Shown one piece after another: positions 1 through 8,679 of a DNA stretch of 53,993 nt (the stretch's first letter is position 1; the number at the start of each line of letters is the position of its first letter). The notes beneath the pieces are model-generated. The model ran no database searches. It was not told the origin of the DNA and worked only from the letters and a program-made list of their open reading frames with translations. The DNA is taken from assembly GCA_934193095.1 (NCBI GenBank), contig CAKPUX010000007.1, positions 1 to 53,993 on the forward strand, in the 5' to 3' direction. Source of the DNA: an uncultured Dialister sp. (GTDB lineage Bacteria; Bacillota; Negativicutes; Veillonellales; Dialisteraceae). The position numbers and the translations under genes are program-made.

Positions 1-618
1 CCCGTCGTCCTTGGGGAAGCGCTCTCTACAGTCCAGCGGCTCGCGACCTTCATCACGGAAACGACGAAAGAACTGGCTGAGACACAGAAACAGCTTTCCT
101 TCGCTGCCAGCCACGACAGCTTCACCGGTCTCCTCAATCGTGGCTCGATCGAGGAAATGCTCTGCCGCTGCCATAAAGATACCCGAGCGCGAAGGCTCAA
201 CTTCTCCGCGCTCATGATCGACCTCGATACCTTCAAGCATATCAATGATACCTTCGGCCACCTCAAAGGCGATGAAGTGATCCTCGAAGTCGCCCGCATC
301 ATGAAACGCATGATCCGTCCGACAGACTTCGCCGGCCGCTGGGGCGGAGACGAATTCGTCATCCTACTCCCCGGCACCACACTTCCCGGCGCACTCATCG
401 TGGCGAACCGTCTGCAGAAAGCCTTCCAGACGATCCAGCTCCCCGACCACTCCTTCCTCACCGCCAGCATCGGCTGCACCACCGCCTCGTCGAATGAAAG
501 CGAGCAGATCTTCTACAAGCGCATGGACGATGCCCTCTACCTCGCCAAAGAGGGCGGCAGAAACCGCATCATCCTCCTTGATGCCGAGCATCAGGTGAAA
601 GAAGTCACGGGTGACTAG
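1..618 (+). CDS. GGDEF diguanylate cyclase, C-terminal part
   Basis: The frame is open from the first base of the window, so the 5' end lies outside; 205 residues are visible. They are a short linker helix and one complete GGDEF domain, which makes cyclic di-GMP from two GTP. The signature RWGGDEFVILL is intact. An RPTD stretch (RxxD) sits five residues before GGDEF, as expected for the product-inhibition I-site. It closely resembles the GGDEF domain of the next gene, so the missing N-terminus may also be a FIST sensor (inference). The stop codon is the TAG of the GACTAGT heptamer that starts the following repeat cluster, so the last residues are repeat-derived. Confidence 0.9.
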   Translation, partial: PVVLGEALSTVQRLATFITETTKELAETQKQLSFAASHDSFTGLLNRGSIEEMLCRCHKDTRARRLNFSALMIDLDTFKHINDTFGHLKGDEVILEVARIMKRMIRPTDFAGRWGGDEFVILLPGTTLPGALIVANRLQKAFQTIQLPDHSFLTASIGCTTASSNESEQIFYKRMDDALYLAKEGGRNRIILLDAEHQVKEVTGD

Positions 619-960
619 TGACTGGGAGACATCAGACTCTCGTATCGTCATTTCGAGCGAAGCGAGAAATCTTTCTTGCAGACCGCTAAACGAAGGATGT
701 TTGAAAGCAGAAATACGTAGCACCAAGGCGTCGTTTCCCTGCCGGTGCTTATGTGATACTGACCGCAGTGCAAGAAAGATCCCTCGGCTACGCTCGGGAT
801 GACGACAGCGCGAAGCACTATCAAAATTTCGCGGCGCTTCATTTTTTTATGCGCCGCACCACCATTTCGCATTTCTCATTTCTAATTTCTCATTCAAGCG
901 AAGCTTTCAAACGGAATCAAAGGGCAGTATGCCCCCGGGGCTAACCCCGAACCCTGAACC
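609..960. repeat. Composite intergenic repeat cluster (heptads, MITE-A, hairpin, heptads)
   Basis: The 379-base gap between the two GGDEF genes is entirely repeat. It starts with GACTAGT-type heptamers (609-645), then a 157-bp MITE-A copy (647-803), a GCGGCGC...GCGCCGC hairpin (about 831-857), and a tail of 14 heptamers in unbroken 7-base register (863-960: CATTTCG, CATTTCT, CATTTCT, AATTTCT, CATTCAA ... GCTAACC, CCGAACC, CTGAACC). Modules in the same order recur at many other gaps in the window. Confidence 0.85.
647..803. mobile_element. MITE-A copy 1 (157 bp, terminal inverted repeats)
   Basis: Both ends begin GTCAT and run inward for about 36 bases as imperfect inverted copies: left GTCATTTCGAGCGAAGCGAG, then AATCTTTCTTGCA; right end, read on the minus strand, GTCATCCCGAGCGTAGCCGA, then GGATCTTTCTTGCA. 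Each arm contains its own small palindrome. No transposase is encoded, so this is a non-autonomous inverted-repeat element. A copy of the same length lies inverted at 21572-21728. Confidence 0.75.
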
Positions 961-997
961 TTAATTTCCCTCATTTCTCCCAAAGAAGGAATTCCTT

Positions 998-2782
998 ATG
1001 AAGCCATACTCCTATACCATTTCCAAGCCTTCCGAAATCCATGGTGTCATCAGCGCCTTTCATTCCCTTGGCGTGAAGGGATCTTCCCTTCTGATTTCCA
1101 TCTTCACTTCCTACACGAAAGCGGATGGACTTCAGTATATGGTGGAAGCGTTGTCTTCTGCTTTCCCAAAGGCAGAGATTTCCGGGATGACGAGCAGCGT
1201 ATGCATCAATCAGGGTGTGAACCACAGGGGAAAGATTGTCCTCCTCTTCGAGGTCTTCGAAAAGACATACGTCCATACGATCTGCTTCGACCATGAACCG
1301 GGGAAGGAAGAGGCCGTCGGATGTGCCGTGATGAGCGAAATCGCTAAGATTTCTGAGCCCCTCTGCGGCATCGAGATCCTGGCCTCGCAGAGCGATGACC
1401 GTTTCTCTGACTTCACCCCCTTTCTGAACGTGCTGACACGAGATCTTCCGACGACACTTCCCGTCTGGGGCGCGCTCGCTGACTCGCAGACATGGCCGGA
1501 TCATACCTATGTCTTTTCCAAGAACTACATTTCAAGTGCCGGGCTGATTCTTCGCGTCTATACAGGCGAGATCTCCATCATGCTCAACCACGTCCTGGGC
1601 TTCCGCCCACTTTCCCGTCCGCTCACCGTGACCGCGATGGACGGCCCCATGATCATCAAAGAGCTCGACCATAAGCCTGCCGTTTATTACTACGATAAAT
1701 ACATCCACACCCCGGATTTTCAGGAGCAGTCGCTCCCCTTCCCTCTTATCCAACAGTACGACGGCTACGACCACGCGCACCTGCCGCAGGGGCGCACGCT
1801 CGATGGCGGCATCATTTTCAACATTCGCTGCGCCGTCGGCACAGAGCTGCGCCTCTCCTACGGCGATCCGGAGCTGATGCTCGCAGAAACGAAGAAGATC
1901 TGGGAGCAAATGCATGCGTTCGGAGGCGAAAGCGCGCACATCCTCTCCTGCGCCGCGCGCTACCAGTTCCTCAATAAGAACCTCGGCGACGTCCTTGCCA
2001 ATTACAACCATGTCACCCCTTCCTTCGGCATCTACGCCCATGGAGAAATATACCGCGCCGGGCAGCGTCTCGTTGCCGCCCATCTGACGGGAAATGTCGT
2101 CGTCTTCCGCGAAGCAGCAGAGGCGCAGCAAAAGGATGTCTCCTATAACCCCGTCCACCTGACGCAGCACATGACCCATCTCCTGCAGATGGCGACCTTC
2201 GTCAGCACCGCCATGAAAGAGCTGGAAGAGACGAAAGACGCTCTCCAATTCGCTGCGACCCACGACAGCCTCTCCGGCCTTTTCAATCGCGGTGCGATGG
2301 AAAAATACCTCGCCCAATGCATCAAAAACAATGCAGACATCGGGATGCCGCTCTCTGCCATCATGATCGACCTCGATCATTTCAAAGAGATCAATGATAC
2401 CTACGGCCATGCCATCGGCGATGCCGTCATCCGCACCTTATCCGACATCATGAAGAAGCACACCACAGGCAGAGGCTACGCCGGCCGCTGGGGCGGTGAT
2501 GAATTCCTCGTGATCCTTCCCGGCGCTACGCTGGAAACGGCGGAGACGCTGGCCCTCCGCATGAAAGATGACCTCCTCCGCGCCCATATTCTCCTTGATG
2601 GCTTCCCTGTCAGCGCCAGCTTCGGCGTCACCATCGCCCGCCAGGGCGAGCTCGAACAGAGCTTCTACAAGAGAGTCGACAATGCTCTCTATACCTCTAA
2701 GGAAAATGGAAAGAACCGCATCACCATCTTCGATGCCAATGGAACGACAAAGGCTGTGACCATGCGGGAGACTGGTGACTAG
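998..2782 (+). CDS. FIST sensor - GGDEF diguanylate cyclase
   Basis: A 594-residue signalling protein, probably cytoplasmic since no membrane segment is evident. Residues about 25-370 match the FIST_N/FIST_C sensory module, proposed to bind small ligands such as amino acids. A short helix follows, then GGDEF at about residue 499 in RWGGDEFLVILPG. Unlike the preceding cyclase it has TGRG where the RxxD inhibitory site would be, so product inhibition through that site is unlikely. The start is set by AAGGA upstream of the ATG at 998. The stop TAG lies inside a GACTAGT heptamer. Confidence 0.88.
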   Translation: MKPYSYTISKPSEIHGVISAFHSLGVKGSSLLISIFTSYTKADGLQYMVEALSSAFPKAEISGMTSSVCINQGVNHRGKIVLLFEVFEKTYVHTICFDHEPGKEEAVGCAVMSEIAKISEPLCGIEILASQSDDRFSDFTPFLNVLTRDLPTTLPVWGALADSQTWPDHTYVFSKNYISSAGLILRVYTGEISIMLNHVLGFRPLSRPLTVTAMDGPMIIKELDHKPAVYYYDKYIHTPDFQEQSLPFPLIQQYDGYDHAHLPQGRTLDGGIIFNIRCAVGTELRLSYGDPELMLAETKKIWEQMHAFGGESAHILSCAARYQFLNKNLGDVLANYNHVTPSFGIYAHGEIYRAGQRLVAAHLTGNVVVFREAAEAQQKDVSYNPVHLTQHMTHLLQMATFVSTAMKELEETKDALQFAATHDSLSGLFNRGAMEKYLAQCIKNNADIGMPLSAIMIDLDHFKEINDTYGHAIGDAVIRTLSDIMKKHTTGRGYAGRWGGDEFLVILPGATLETAETLALRMKDDLLRAHILLDGFPVSASFGVTIARQGELEQSFYKRVDNALYTSKENGKNRITIFDANGTTKAVTMRETGD

Positions 2783-2909
2783 TGACTGGGGACTGGGGAC
2801 TAGGGATTAGGGACTAGGGACTAGGGATTAGGGATGTCGGACTAGGGATTAGGGATTAGGGATGTCGGATGTCTGATTTCTCATGTCTGACGTCTCATGT
2901 CTCATTTTT
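2770..2909. repeat. Heptamer array, 20 units in perfect register
   Basis: From 2770 the sequence splits without indels into 20 seven-base units: GACTGGT, GACTAGT, GACTGGG (x2), GACTAGG, GATTAGG, GACTAGG (x2), GATTAGG, GATGTCG, GACTAGG, GATTAGG (x2), GATGTCG, GATGTCT, GATTTCT, CATGTCT, GACGTCT, CATGTCT, CATTTTT. The unit drifts gradually from GACTAGG to CATGTCT while the period is kept. The first two units encode the end of the upstream protein and its stop. Confidence 0.9.
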
Positions 2910-2921
2910 CCCATAACAAGC

Positions 2922-2956
2922 CAAAAACCGTCAGGCTCTGAGCCTGACGGTTTTTG
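2922..2956 (-). terminator. Bidirectional intrinsic terminator
   Basis: Ten-base-pair stem CCGTCAGGCT / AGCCTGACGG (2928-2937 and 2941-2950), with A/T runs on both sides. It ends the minus-strand mdcA transcript and could also stop the FIST-GGDEF transcript. Confidence 0.9.
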
Positions 2957-2967
2957 TTTTGCCATAA

Positions 2968-4641
2968 TTACCAGTTTCTGAACTTAGCCGGTGGGTTGTA
3001 AAGTCCGCCGGACCAGTCCACGAGATCTTTCATATTCTTGGCAGCGAGGAGGTCGCGGGTTGCCTGAGAAGGATCGATGCCGAAGTCCTCCGGCAACTTG
3101 ACGATGCCTTCCTTTCTGAGCTTCTTGGTGATCTCCGGATCTTCGAGCTTGCCGACTTCCGTCTTGCCTGCTACTGCACGGATCGCATTCATGCGTTCTT
3201 CCATGTTGTGGCACTTGTGGAGGTAAGCGATGCCGACTTCGGAAACGATGTGGGTGAGGTCATCGGAGTAGATCATGATCGGTTCGAGATCAAGGTTTGC
3301 ATTCTTCTTCAGAGCGACAGCATCGAGCTGGTCGACGAAGCCCGGGAAACCTTTTTCGGAGACGGTCGTGATCATCTGGACGACGAGCTTCTTGCCGCGG
3401 TTGCGGTCGCCCATGAGTTCGTAGCGGTTCGCCACTTCTTCGCCCGCTTTTTTCCATGCCGGAGTGACATGACGGCGGCCTTTGGCATCGCAGCCCATGT
3501 TCGGTGCGCCACCGAAGCCTGCGACATTGTTCTTGGTCGCGGTGGAAGAGTTGCCGAAGCGGTCGATCTGCATGGTGGAACCGATGAACATGTCAGCCGC
3601 ATAGTGACCGGCAGCCTGACAGAAGGCACGATTCGAGCGCATGGTGCCATCCGGGCCGACAGCGAAGACGTCACTTCTGGCTTTGATGTATTCTTCCATG
3701 CCGACTTCAGAGCCGAAGGAGTAGATGGCCTGTGCCCAGCCGGTTTCGATGGCCGGAATCAGGGTCGGATGCGGATTCAGTACCCAGTGGGTGCAGATCT
3801 TGCCGCGCAGGCCCAGAGATTCGCCGAAGGTCGGGAGCAGGAGTTCGACAGCCGCCGTATCGAAGCCGACGCCGTGGTTCAGGACTTTGACGCCGTATTC
3901 TTCGTAAATGCCGCGGATCGCCATCATGGCTTTCAGGATTCTTTCATTCTGAATCTTTGCCGGGTCTCTGGTGAAGAGCGGGTTCAGCATGTATGGGGTC
4001 GGGCTTTCGATGACGAAGTCTACCCAGTCAGCCGGGATGTCGACACGCGGGAGCTTGTCAACGATCTTGTTGACCTGGAAAATGACGATGCCCTGATTGA
4101 ATTTCGTCGCTTCGACGATCGCCGGGGTGTCTTCGGTGGAGAAGCCGGTGTAAATGTTGCCGGCTGCATCCGCAGCGTCAGCGCAGACGAGGGAAACTCT
4201 CGGTACGAGGTCGATGAAGTAGCGGGAGTACATTTCGAGATAGGTATGGATAGCGCCGAGCTCTACGCCGTCATTCTGGACCATCTGTGCCAGACGCTTG
4301 CCCTGGCTGCCAGCATATGCGAAGTCGAGCTTTCTCGCGATGCCTTTATCAAAGACGTCCAGATGTTCCGGAATGGAGAGGGTGGACTGGATCATATGGA
4401 GATCATGCACTTTGGACGGATCCACTTTGCAGAGTTCTTTGGCGAGGAAATCAGCCTGTTTCTGGTTGTCGCCTTCGATATTGACTTTATCGCCCGGGCG
4501 AAGGACAGCTTCGAGGACTTTGACGGTATTGGCTGCGTCAACGATTTTGCCATCTGCATACGGAGCGGCAGCAGCGATGCGGGCTGCGGTGTCGTCTCCT
4601 CTGGTGTGCCAGTTCTTATTGCATGGTTTGATTTCTAACAT
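2968..4641 (-). CDS. mdcA: Malonate decarboxylase alpha subunit (acetyl-S-ACP:malonate ACP transferase)
   Basis: A 557-residue protein matching the MdcA/MadA family in length and sequence. The family exchanges the acetyl group on the decarboxylase acyl-carrier protein for malonate, the activation step before decarboxylation. It is related to citrate lyase alpha and CoA transferases. The start at 4641 has AAAGGAAG upstream, and an in-frame ATG at 4659 precedes that site. The partner subunits (MdcC/MadE ACP, MdcD/E carboxyltransferase, MdcB, MdcG, MdcH) are not in this window. It lies downstream of madL and madM on the same strand and is followed by a terminator. A TATACT -10-like element lies upstream, but no convincing -35. 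Confidence 0.9.
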   Translation of the reverse strand: MLEIKPCNKNWHTRGDDTAARIAAAAPYADGKIVDAANTVKVLEAVLRPGDKVNIEGDNQKQADFLAKELCKVDPSKVHDLHMIQSTLSIPEHLDVFDKGIARKLDFAYAGSQGKRLAQMVQNDGVELGAIHTYLEMYSRYFIDLVPRVSLVCADAADAAGNIYTGFSTEDTPAIVEATKFNQGIVIFQVNKIVDKLPRVDIPADWVDFVIESPTPYMLNPLFTRDPAKIQNERILKAMMAIRGIYEEYGVKVLNHGVGFDTAAVELLLPTFGESLGLRGKICTHWVLNPHPTLIPAIETGWAQAIYSFGSEVGMEEYIKARSDVFAVGPDGTMRSNRAFCQAAGHYAADMFIGSTMQIDRFGNSSTATKNNVAGFGGAPNMGCDAKGRRHVTPAWKKAGEEVANRYELMGDRNRGKKLVVQMITTVSEKGFPGFVDQLDAVALKKNANLDLEPIMIYSDDLTHIVSEVGIAYLHKCHNMEERMNAIRAVAGKTEVGKLEDPEITKKLRKEGIVKLPEDFGIDPSQATRDLLAAKNMKDLVDWSGGLYNPPAKFRNW

Positions 4642-4784
4642 GAATAGACTTCCTTTCAATAAAAATAGGTTTTTACAGAAATAAGTATACAGGTTTTCAT
4701 TCTTGTTGTTATTGTTTCTCCCCTATCATAACAGATAGTGGCGGTAAGAGGAAAGGGGGGATATCCCTTGGGGCGTATCGTTCT

Positions 4785-5103
4785 TTGATTCCGCTTGAAA
4801 GCTCTGACCAAATGAGAAATTAGGAATGAGGAATTAGGAATGAAGGTGGCGGCTCCGCCGCGAATATATATGGGGCAATGCCCGAAAGTGGTATTTAAAT
4901 CACCAGTCACTAGTCACTAGTCCACTAGTCACTGAAATGCCACCTTTTGGCATCGCCACCATCTATACTCCGCGGCGCTTCTGATTTTTATGCGCCGCAC
5001 CACCACTCCTCACTCCTCACTCCTCACTCCTAACTCCTCACTAGAGAGCAAAGCTTTCATCCACAATCAAAGGGCAACTCGCCCCATGGGCTACCCCTGA
5101 ACC
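4785..5103. repeat. Repeat cluster between madM and mdcA
   Basis: This fills most of the 465-base gap. It holds GGAATGA/GGAATTA heptamers (about 4818-4842), a GGCGGC...GCCGC hairpin followed by a GGGGCAATGCCC hairpin, GTCACTA heptamers (4900-4935), the GCGGCGC...GCGCCGC hairpin (about 4972-5001), and CACTCCT heptamers (about 5004-5040) running into the GCTTTCA...CCCTGAACC tail. The part nearest mdcA (4642-4785) holds its leader and promoter region. Confidence 0.8.
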
Positions 5104-5106
5104 TTT

Positions 5107-5871
5107 TTAGAAAATCATCGCTGTAGCGAAGTAGAAGACGGAGGGGAAGAGCAGGCAGCCGAGACCAGTGAAGAAGGTCGCGGTCATAGCGCAGTAAGGA
5201 ACGAGCTTCGGATTGACAGCTGCGATGCCAGCGGCCGTGCCGGAGGTGGTGCCCATGATGCCGCCGAAAGCCATAGCGGACTGTGGGTTATTGATGGAGA
5301 GCGGTTTTGCCACGAATGGGGTGACAACCATGACGAGGACGGATTTCACAACGCCGGCAGCGATGGAGATCGCGATGACTTCGGAGGAAGCGCCGAGAGC
5401 TGCGCCGGTGACAGGCCCGACAACGAAGGTCGCAACGCCTGCACCGATGGTGACCATATCGACCACGCTGGTGTAGCCGAGCGGATACGCAACAGCAATG
5501 CCTGCAACGAGGCAGATGAATTCACCGATGAAGAGGGAAGCGACACCTCTCCAGCCGACTTTTTTGATTTCGCGAAGGTCAGCGCCAAAAGCGGTAGAAA
5601 CGATAGCGAAGTCGCGGAACATAGCGCCGCCGACCAGGCCCATGCCGGCAAAGAGCGGGACGTCTGCGATCCCCTTGCTGCCGCCGGTCATTGCACCGCC
5701 GATGTAGGCGAGGACAAGCCCCAGAAAAATAGCGATGGCACTGCCATGGACACGTCCCTTGGTGAGCGCGCCCAGTTTGAACGAAATATACATAATGACG
5801 CCGAGAAGCATGAAGCCGAAGATCATGCCGTTCTTGACGAAAAGTTTGGTAATCATTGCTGCGATATCCAT
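5107..5871 (-). CDS. madM: Malonate transporter, MadM subunit
   Basis: A 254-residue very hydrophobic protein with about seven membrane segments, the usual MadM length. With MadL it forms the Na+-coupled malonate/acetate transporter first described in Malonomonas rubra. The ATG at 5871 has AAGGAGA upstream. It lies downstream of madL across a 120-base gap that contains a few GTGACTA heptamers. The stop codon abuts the CTGAACC repeat tail. Confidence 0.92.
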   Translation of the reverse strand: MDIAAMITKLFVKNGMIFGFMLLGVIMYISFKLGALTKGRVHGSAIAIFLGLVLAYIGGAMTGGSKGIADVPLFAGMGLVGGAMFRDFAIVSTAFGADLREIKKVGWRGVASLFIGEFICLVAGIAVAYPLGYTSVVDMVTIGAGVATFVVGPVTGAALGASSEVIAISIAAGVVKSVLVMVVTPFVAKPLSINNPQSAMAFGGIMGTTSGTAAGIAAVNPKLVPYCAMTATFFTGLGCLLFPSVFYFATAMIF

Positions 5872-5991
5872 GATGAAATTATCTCCTTATTTCTAAGCGA
5901 CCACGAAGCCCTTGCGTGCTGCATACATTTTTTGTGACTAGTGACTAGTGATGAGGTTACAATCTCCGCCACCATCATTCCTCATTTCTTA

Positions 5992-6384
5992 TTATTTACT
6001 GTGTGCGAGACTTTCCTCAGATACAGTTTCCTTCGATTTCTTACCAGAGAGAACCGGGATCAGGAGGAATCCGATCACGACAGCCAGAAGACCTCCGAGG
6101 ATGGCGACCACACCGCCGGAAAGCGCTGCGGCTACATTCTGGATGGAGCTCATCGCTACAACGACCGGGATGTACATCGCGGACCACCATTTGATGCCCT
6201 GTTCTTCCGGCGCTTTCATGATGCCTTTCTGCTGTGCCCAGGCGGAAATGATGATAAGGAACAGCATCGCGAAACCGACGCCGCCGATATTTGCCTTGAC
6301 GCCCAGGAGCGCACCCAGTACGTCGCCGATCACATTGCCTGCCATATAGCAGCCTGCCAAAAGTGCTACACCGTAAATAACCAT
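5992..6384 (-). CDS. madL: Malonate transporter, MadL subunit
   Basis: A 130-residue membrane protein with about four hydrophobic segments, a length typical of MadL, the small partner of MadM. The ATG at 6384 follows GAAAGAAAGGAAG. It is the first gene of the malonate group and is divergent from the LytS-type kinase gene, so the shared upstream region (6385-6951) probably carries the control sites for both directions. Confidence 0.92.
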   Translation of the reverse strand: MVIYGVALLAGCYMAGNVIGDVLGALLGVKANIGGVGFAMLFLIIISAWAQQKGIMKAPEEQGIKWWSAMYIPVVVAMSSIQNVAAALSGGVVAILGGLLAVVIGFLLIPVLSGKKSKETVSEESLAHSK

Positions 6385-6951
6385 AATACTCTTCCTTTCT
6401 TTCCATGAAAAAACGTCTGCCTATCACAAGTTTCCTTCCCTTCGCGAGCGGAGGAAACCTAGTACAACTGGATATACCTGGAAATCTTTCCCCTTCTTCT
6501 TATCATTTGTTATAATAGAAAGAGCTTACTTGGATTTCCTGTTCATCTACCTTACGGCATTAGTATACCCGACGATTTTCATGAAAAGAAATTTTTGAAG
6601 GCAAGATGCAAATGCAAACGGGTAACATGCATCCATCATGAATGTATTTCATAATTCATTTGCTATACGTTATTATTTGAATGTTTTTTATAAATCATCA
6701 TATATCAACGCATAACTAATAACTGAAATTTGAAAGCGGTGACTAGGGATTAGGGATTAGAAGATTGTAGGCTTCGCTTCCGATAATGGCGACGCGAAGC
6801 GCTATCAAAATTCTGCGGCGCTTCCAAATTTTATGCGCCGTACCTTCACTCCTCACTCCTAACTCCTCACTCCTCACTTGATTCGTAAATCGACAAAAAA
6901 GCCGGTTATTTAGAAAGCGCAATGCCAGTCCCCAGTAAAGCGAGGTACTCT
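6385..6951. promoter_or_regulatory. Divergent control region madL / lytS-like
   Basis: This 567-base region separates the malonate genes from the kinase gene. Next to madL is an imperfect hairpin (TTTCCTTCC...GGAGGAAA, about 6431-6457) and a minus-strand TATTAT at about 6525-6540 without a clear -35. The middle part (6590-6730) is A+T-rich and may hold the kinase promoter. From 6739 to 6885 it is heptamer repeat plus a GCGGCGC...GCGCCG hairpin. I could not assign LytTR operator repeats with confidence. Confidence 0.5.
6739..6885. repeat. Repeat cluster upstream of lytS-like gene
   Basis: GTGACTA/GGGATTA heptamers lie at about 6739-6762. A degraded MITE-like stretch and the GCGGCGC...GCGCCG hairpin follow (about 6814-6841). 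CACTCCT/AACTCCT heptamers end the cluster at about 6846-6880. Confidence 0.75.
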
Positions 6952-8679
6952 ATGAATACATCCTGGATCATCGGCGTACAGCACGTCTGGTTCGGCATCT
7001 CCATCTTCCTCCTGCTGCTCCTTCTTGTCAGCCGCACGCTCTTTTTCCGCGAAGCGATCCTTGCCAAGCAGTTCAGCCGGAGGCATCTCGTTCTCTTCAT
7101 CGTGATCTTCTCCCTGATGGCACTCTGCGGCTCGTACTGGAATGTCTCGGCGGGCGGCGGCATCATGAATTTCCGTGCTGTCGGCATCATGCTGGGCGGC
7201 TTCGTCGGCGGCCCCATCGTCGGCACCATTGTAGGATGTATCGCAGGCATCCACCGCGCCTTCTTCTTCGATACGGACGCGGCCTTCGTCCATGGCGGGC
7301 TTTCCATCATTCAGGGCATCGCCGCCGGCTATCTGGCGAACCCGCTGAAAAGCCACCATCACAATCTCTGGTCATGGAGCTTTTTCTATGCCGGCATTTT
7401 GGAAATCCTCTTCTGGGTCTTCTTCGCTTTCCTTACCTGGCCGGAGACCATCGCGCACCCGAATGATTTCTTCGACCTGTCGCTGCCGATCATCATCACA
7501 AATACCATCGCCGTCAGCCTTTTCTACATGGTGCTAGAGTTCTACACGCATCAGCGCGATACAGAGAAATCAGAAACAACGAAGACGACCTTCGACGCTG
7601 TGAATACCCTTTTCTCCACACTCCACGACGGTTTCAACGGCTTCAATGTATCCAAAGCCGCCGAGATCGTGACGGCGTCTCTCCCCTCTCTCATCTGGAC
7701 CGCCATCATATACAAAGACCAGATTTACACGCGCACGGCCTACAAAACCGAAGCAGACCGCAATCAGGGCGATGCGGAGATCGCCATCCTCAAGCTGCAG
7801 AAATCACTTCCGCCCATGCCGCATCTCACAACCCTCCCCATCTGCTACAAGGGCGAAACCGTCGGCACCCTCATCGCTGCGAAAAGCAAAGGGGAAAACT
7901 TCACGCACATGGGCAACGAATTCCTCTCCGGCATCTGCCACATGCTCGAAGCCATTTATGAGTACGACAAGATGAAGGAAGAGGAAAATCTTCTCGCCGA
8001 AGCCGAGATCCGCGCTCTTCAGGCGCAGATCAATCCGCACTTCCTCTACAATACGCTGAATACCATCAGTTACTATGTGCGAAGCGATCCGGACAATGCG
8101 AGAAAGCTCATCAGCTACCTCTCTGACTATTTCCGCCACAGCCTGAACAACCCGTCGAAATTCATCCCGCTCTCCGAAGAGCTGCACGTCATCGAGTGCT
8201 ACACCGAGCTCGAGCGCGCCCGCTTCGGCGACCGCCTCTCCATCACCTATGATTTCCCAAAGGAAAAGCTCTCTGAAATCCAGGTCCCGCCGCTCCTCCT
8301 CCAGCCGCTCGTCGAGAACGCCGTCATCCACGGCATCTTCAAACGTCCCGAAGGCGGCCGCATCAAAGCCGGCCTCATCGAGCACAAGGACCATTTCAAG
8401 ATCTACGTCTACGACACCGGCATCGGCATCCCCAAAAGCAAGCTGAAAAAACTGCTTATCGATCACAAGAGACGCGACCACATCGGTCTCATCAATGTCC
8501 ACCAGCGTCTGCTCTCCCTCTTCGGAGAAAAGAGCGGTCTCCATATCGTCAGCCGCGAAAACAAAGGCACTCTTGTCTTCACCAACATTCCGAAGATAGA
8601 AAGCAGGAGACCTGCTGCCCCCGCCGCCATAGAAAAAGTCGCTGCGACAGGACAGACGATCCGTATCACGAATGCGTGA
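6952..8679 (+). CDS. LytS-family sensor histidine kinase
   Basis: A 575-residue kinase. Residues about 5-200 form the 5TM-LytS membrane sensor (six hydrophobic stretches); about 205-340 are a GAF-like linker; then a His_kinase domain with INPHFLYNT at about residue 361 (phospho-accepting His) and a HATPase_c domain with LLQPLVENAV and DTGIGIP at about 487. Family members such as LytS, YpdA and BtsS sense small carboxylates or membrane state. The start at 6952 was chosen for AGCGAGG upstream; an earlier ATG at 6922 is possible. Its place next to madLM suggests malonate or a related acid as signal (inference). The stop TGA opens a heptamer array. Confidence 0.9.
   Translation: MNTSWIIGVQHVWFGISIFLLLLLLVSRTLFFREAILAKQFSRRHLVLFIVIFSLMALCGSYWNVSAGGGIMNFRAVGIMLGGFVGGPIVGTIVGCIAGIHRAFFFDTDAAFVHGGLSIIQGIAAGYLANPLKSHHHNLWSWSFFYAGILEILFWVFFAFLTWPETIAHPNDFFDLSLPIIITNTIAVSLFYMVLEFYTHQRDTEKSETTKTTFDAVNTLFSTLHDGFNGFNVSKAAEIVTASLPSLIWTAIIYKDQIYTRTAYKTEADRNQGDAEIAILKLQKSLPPMPHLTTLPICYKGETVGTLIAAKSKGENFTHMGNEFLSGICHMLEAIYEYDKMKEEENLLAEAEIRALQAQINPHFLYNTLNTISYYVRSDPDNARKLISYLSDYFRHSLNNPSKFIPLSEELHVIECYTELERARFGDRLSITYDFPKEKLSEIQVPPLLLQPLVENAVIHGIFKRPEGGRIKAGLIEHKDHFKIYVYDTGIGIPKSKLKKLLIDHKRRDHIGLINVHQRLLSLFGEKSGLHIVSRENKGTLVFTNIPKIESRRPAAPAAIEKVAATGQTIRITNA

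Noticed and set aside
753..944. Small ORF over MITE-A/repeat DNA (a similar peptide start recurs at 21622)
   Set aside because: The same peptide start recurs because the repeat recurs; no ribosome site, and the frame breaks in diverged copies.
2798..2866. Telomere-like TTAGGG repeats
   Set aside because: The unit is seven bases (GATTAGG), varies to GACTAGG, and occurs in ordinary intergenic gaps.
2770..2909. CRISPR array
   Set aside because: Repeats are contiguous heptamers without unique spacers, and no cas gene is nearby.
3208..4638. 476-codon plus-strand frame
   Set aside because: Antisense to mdcA, which is a full-length recognised protein with a good start and a terminator.
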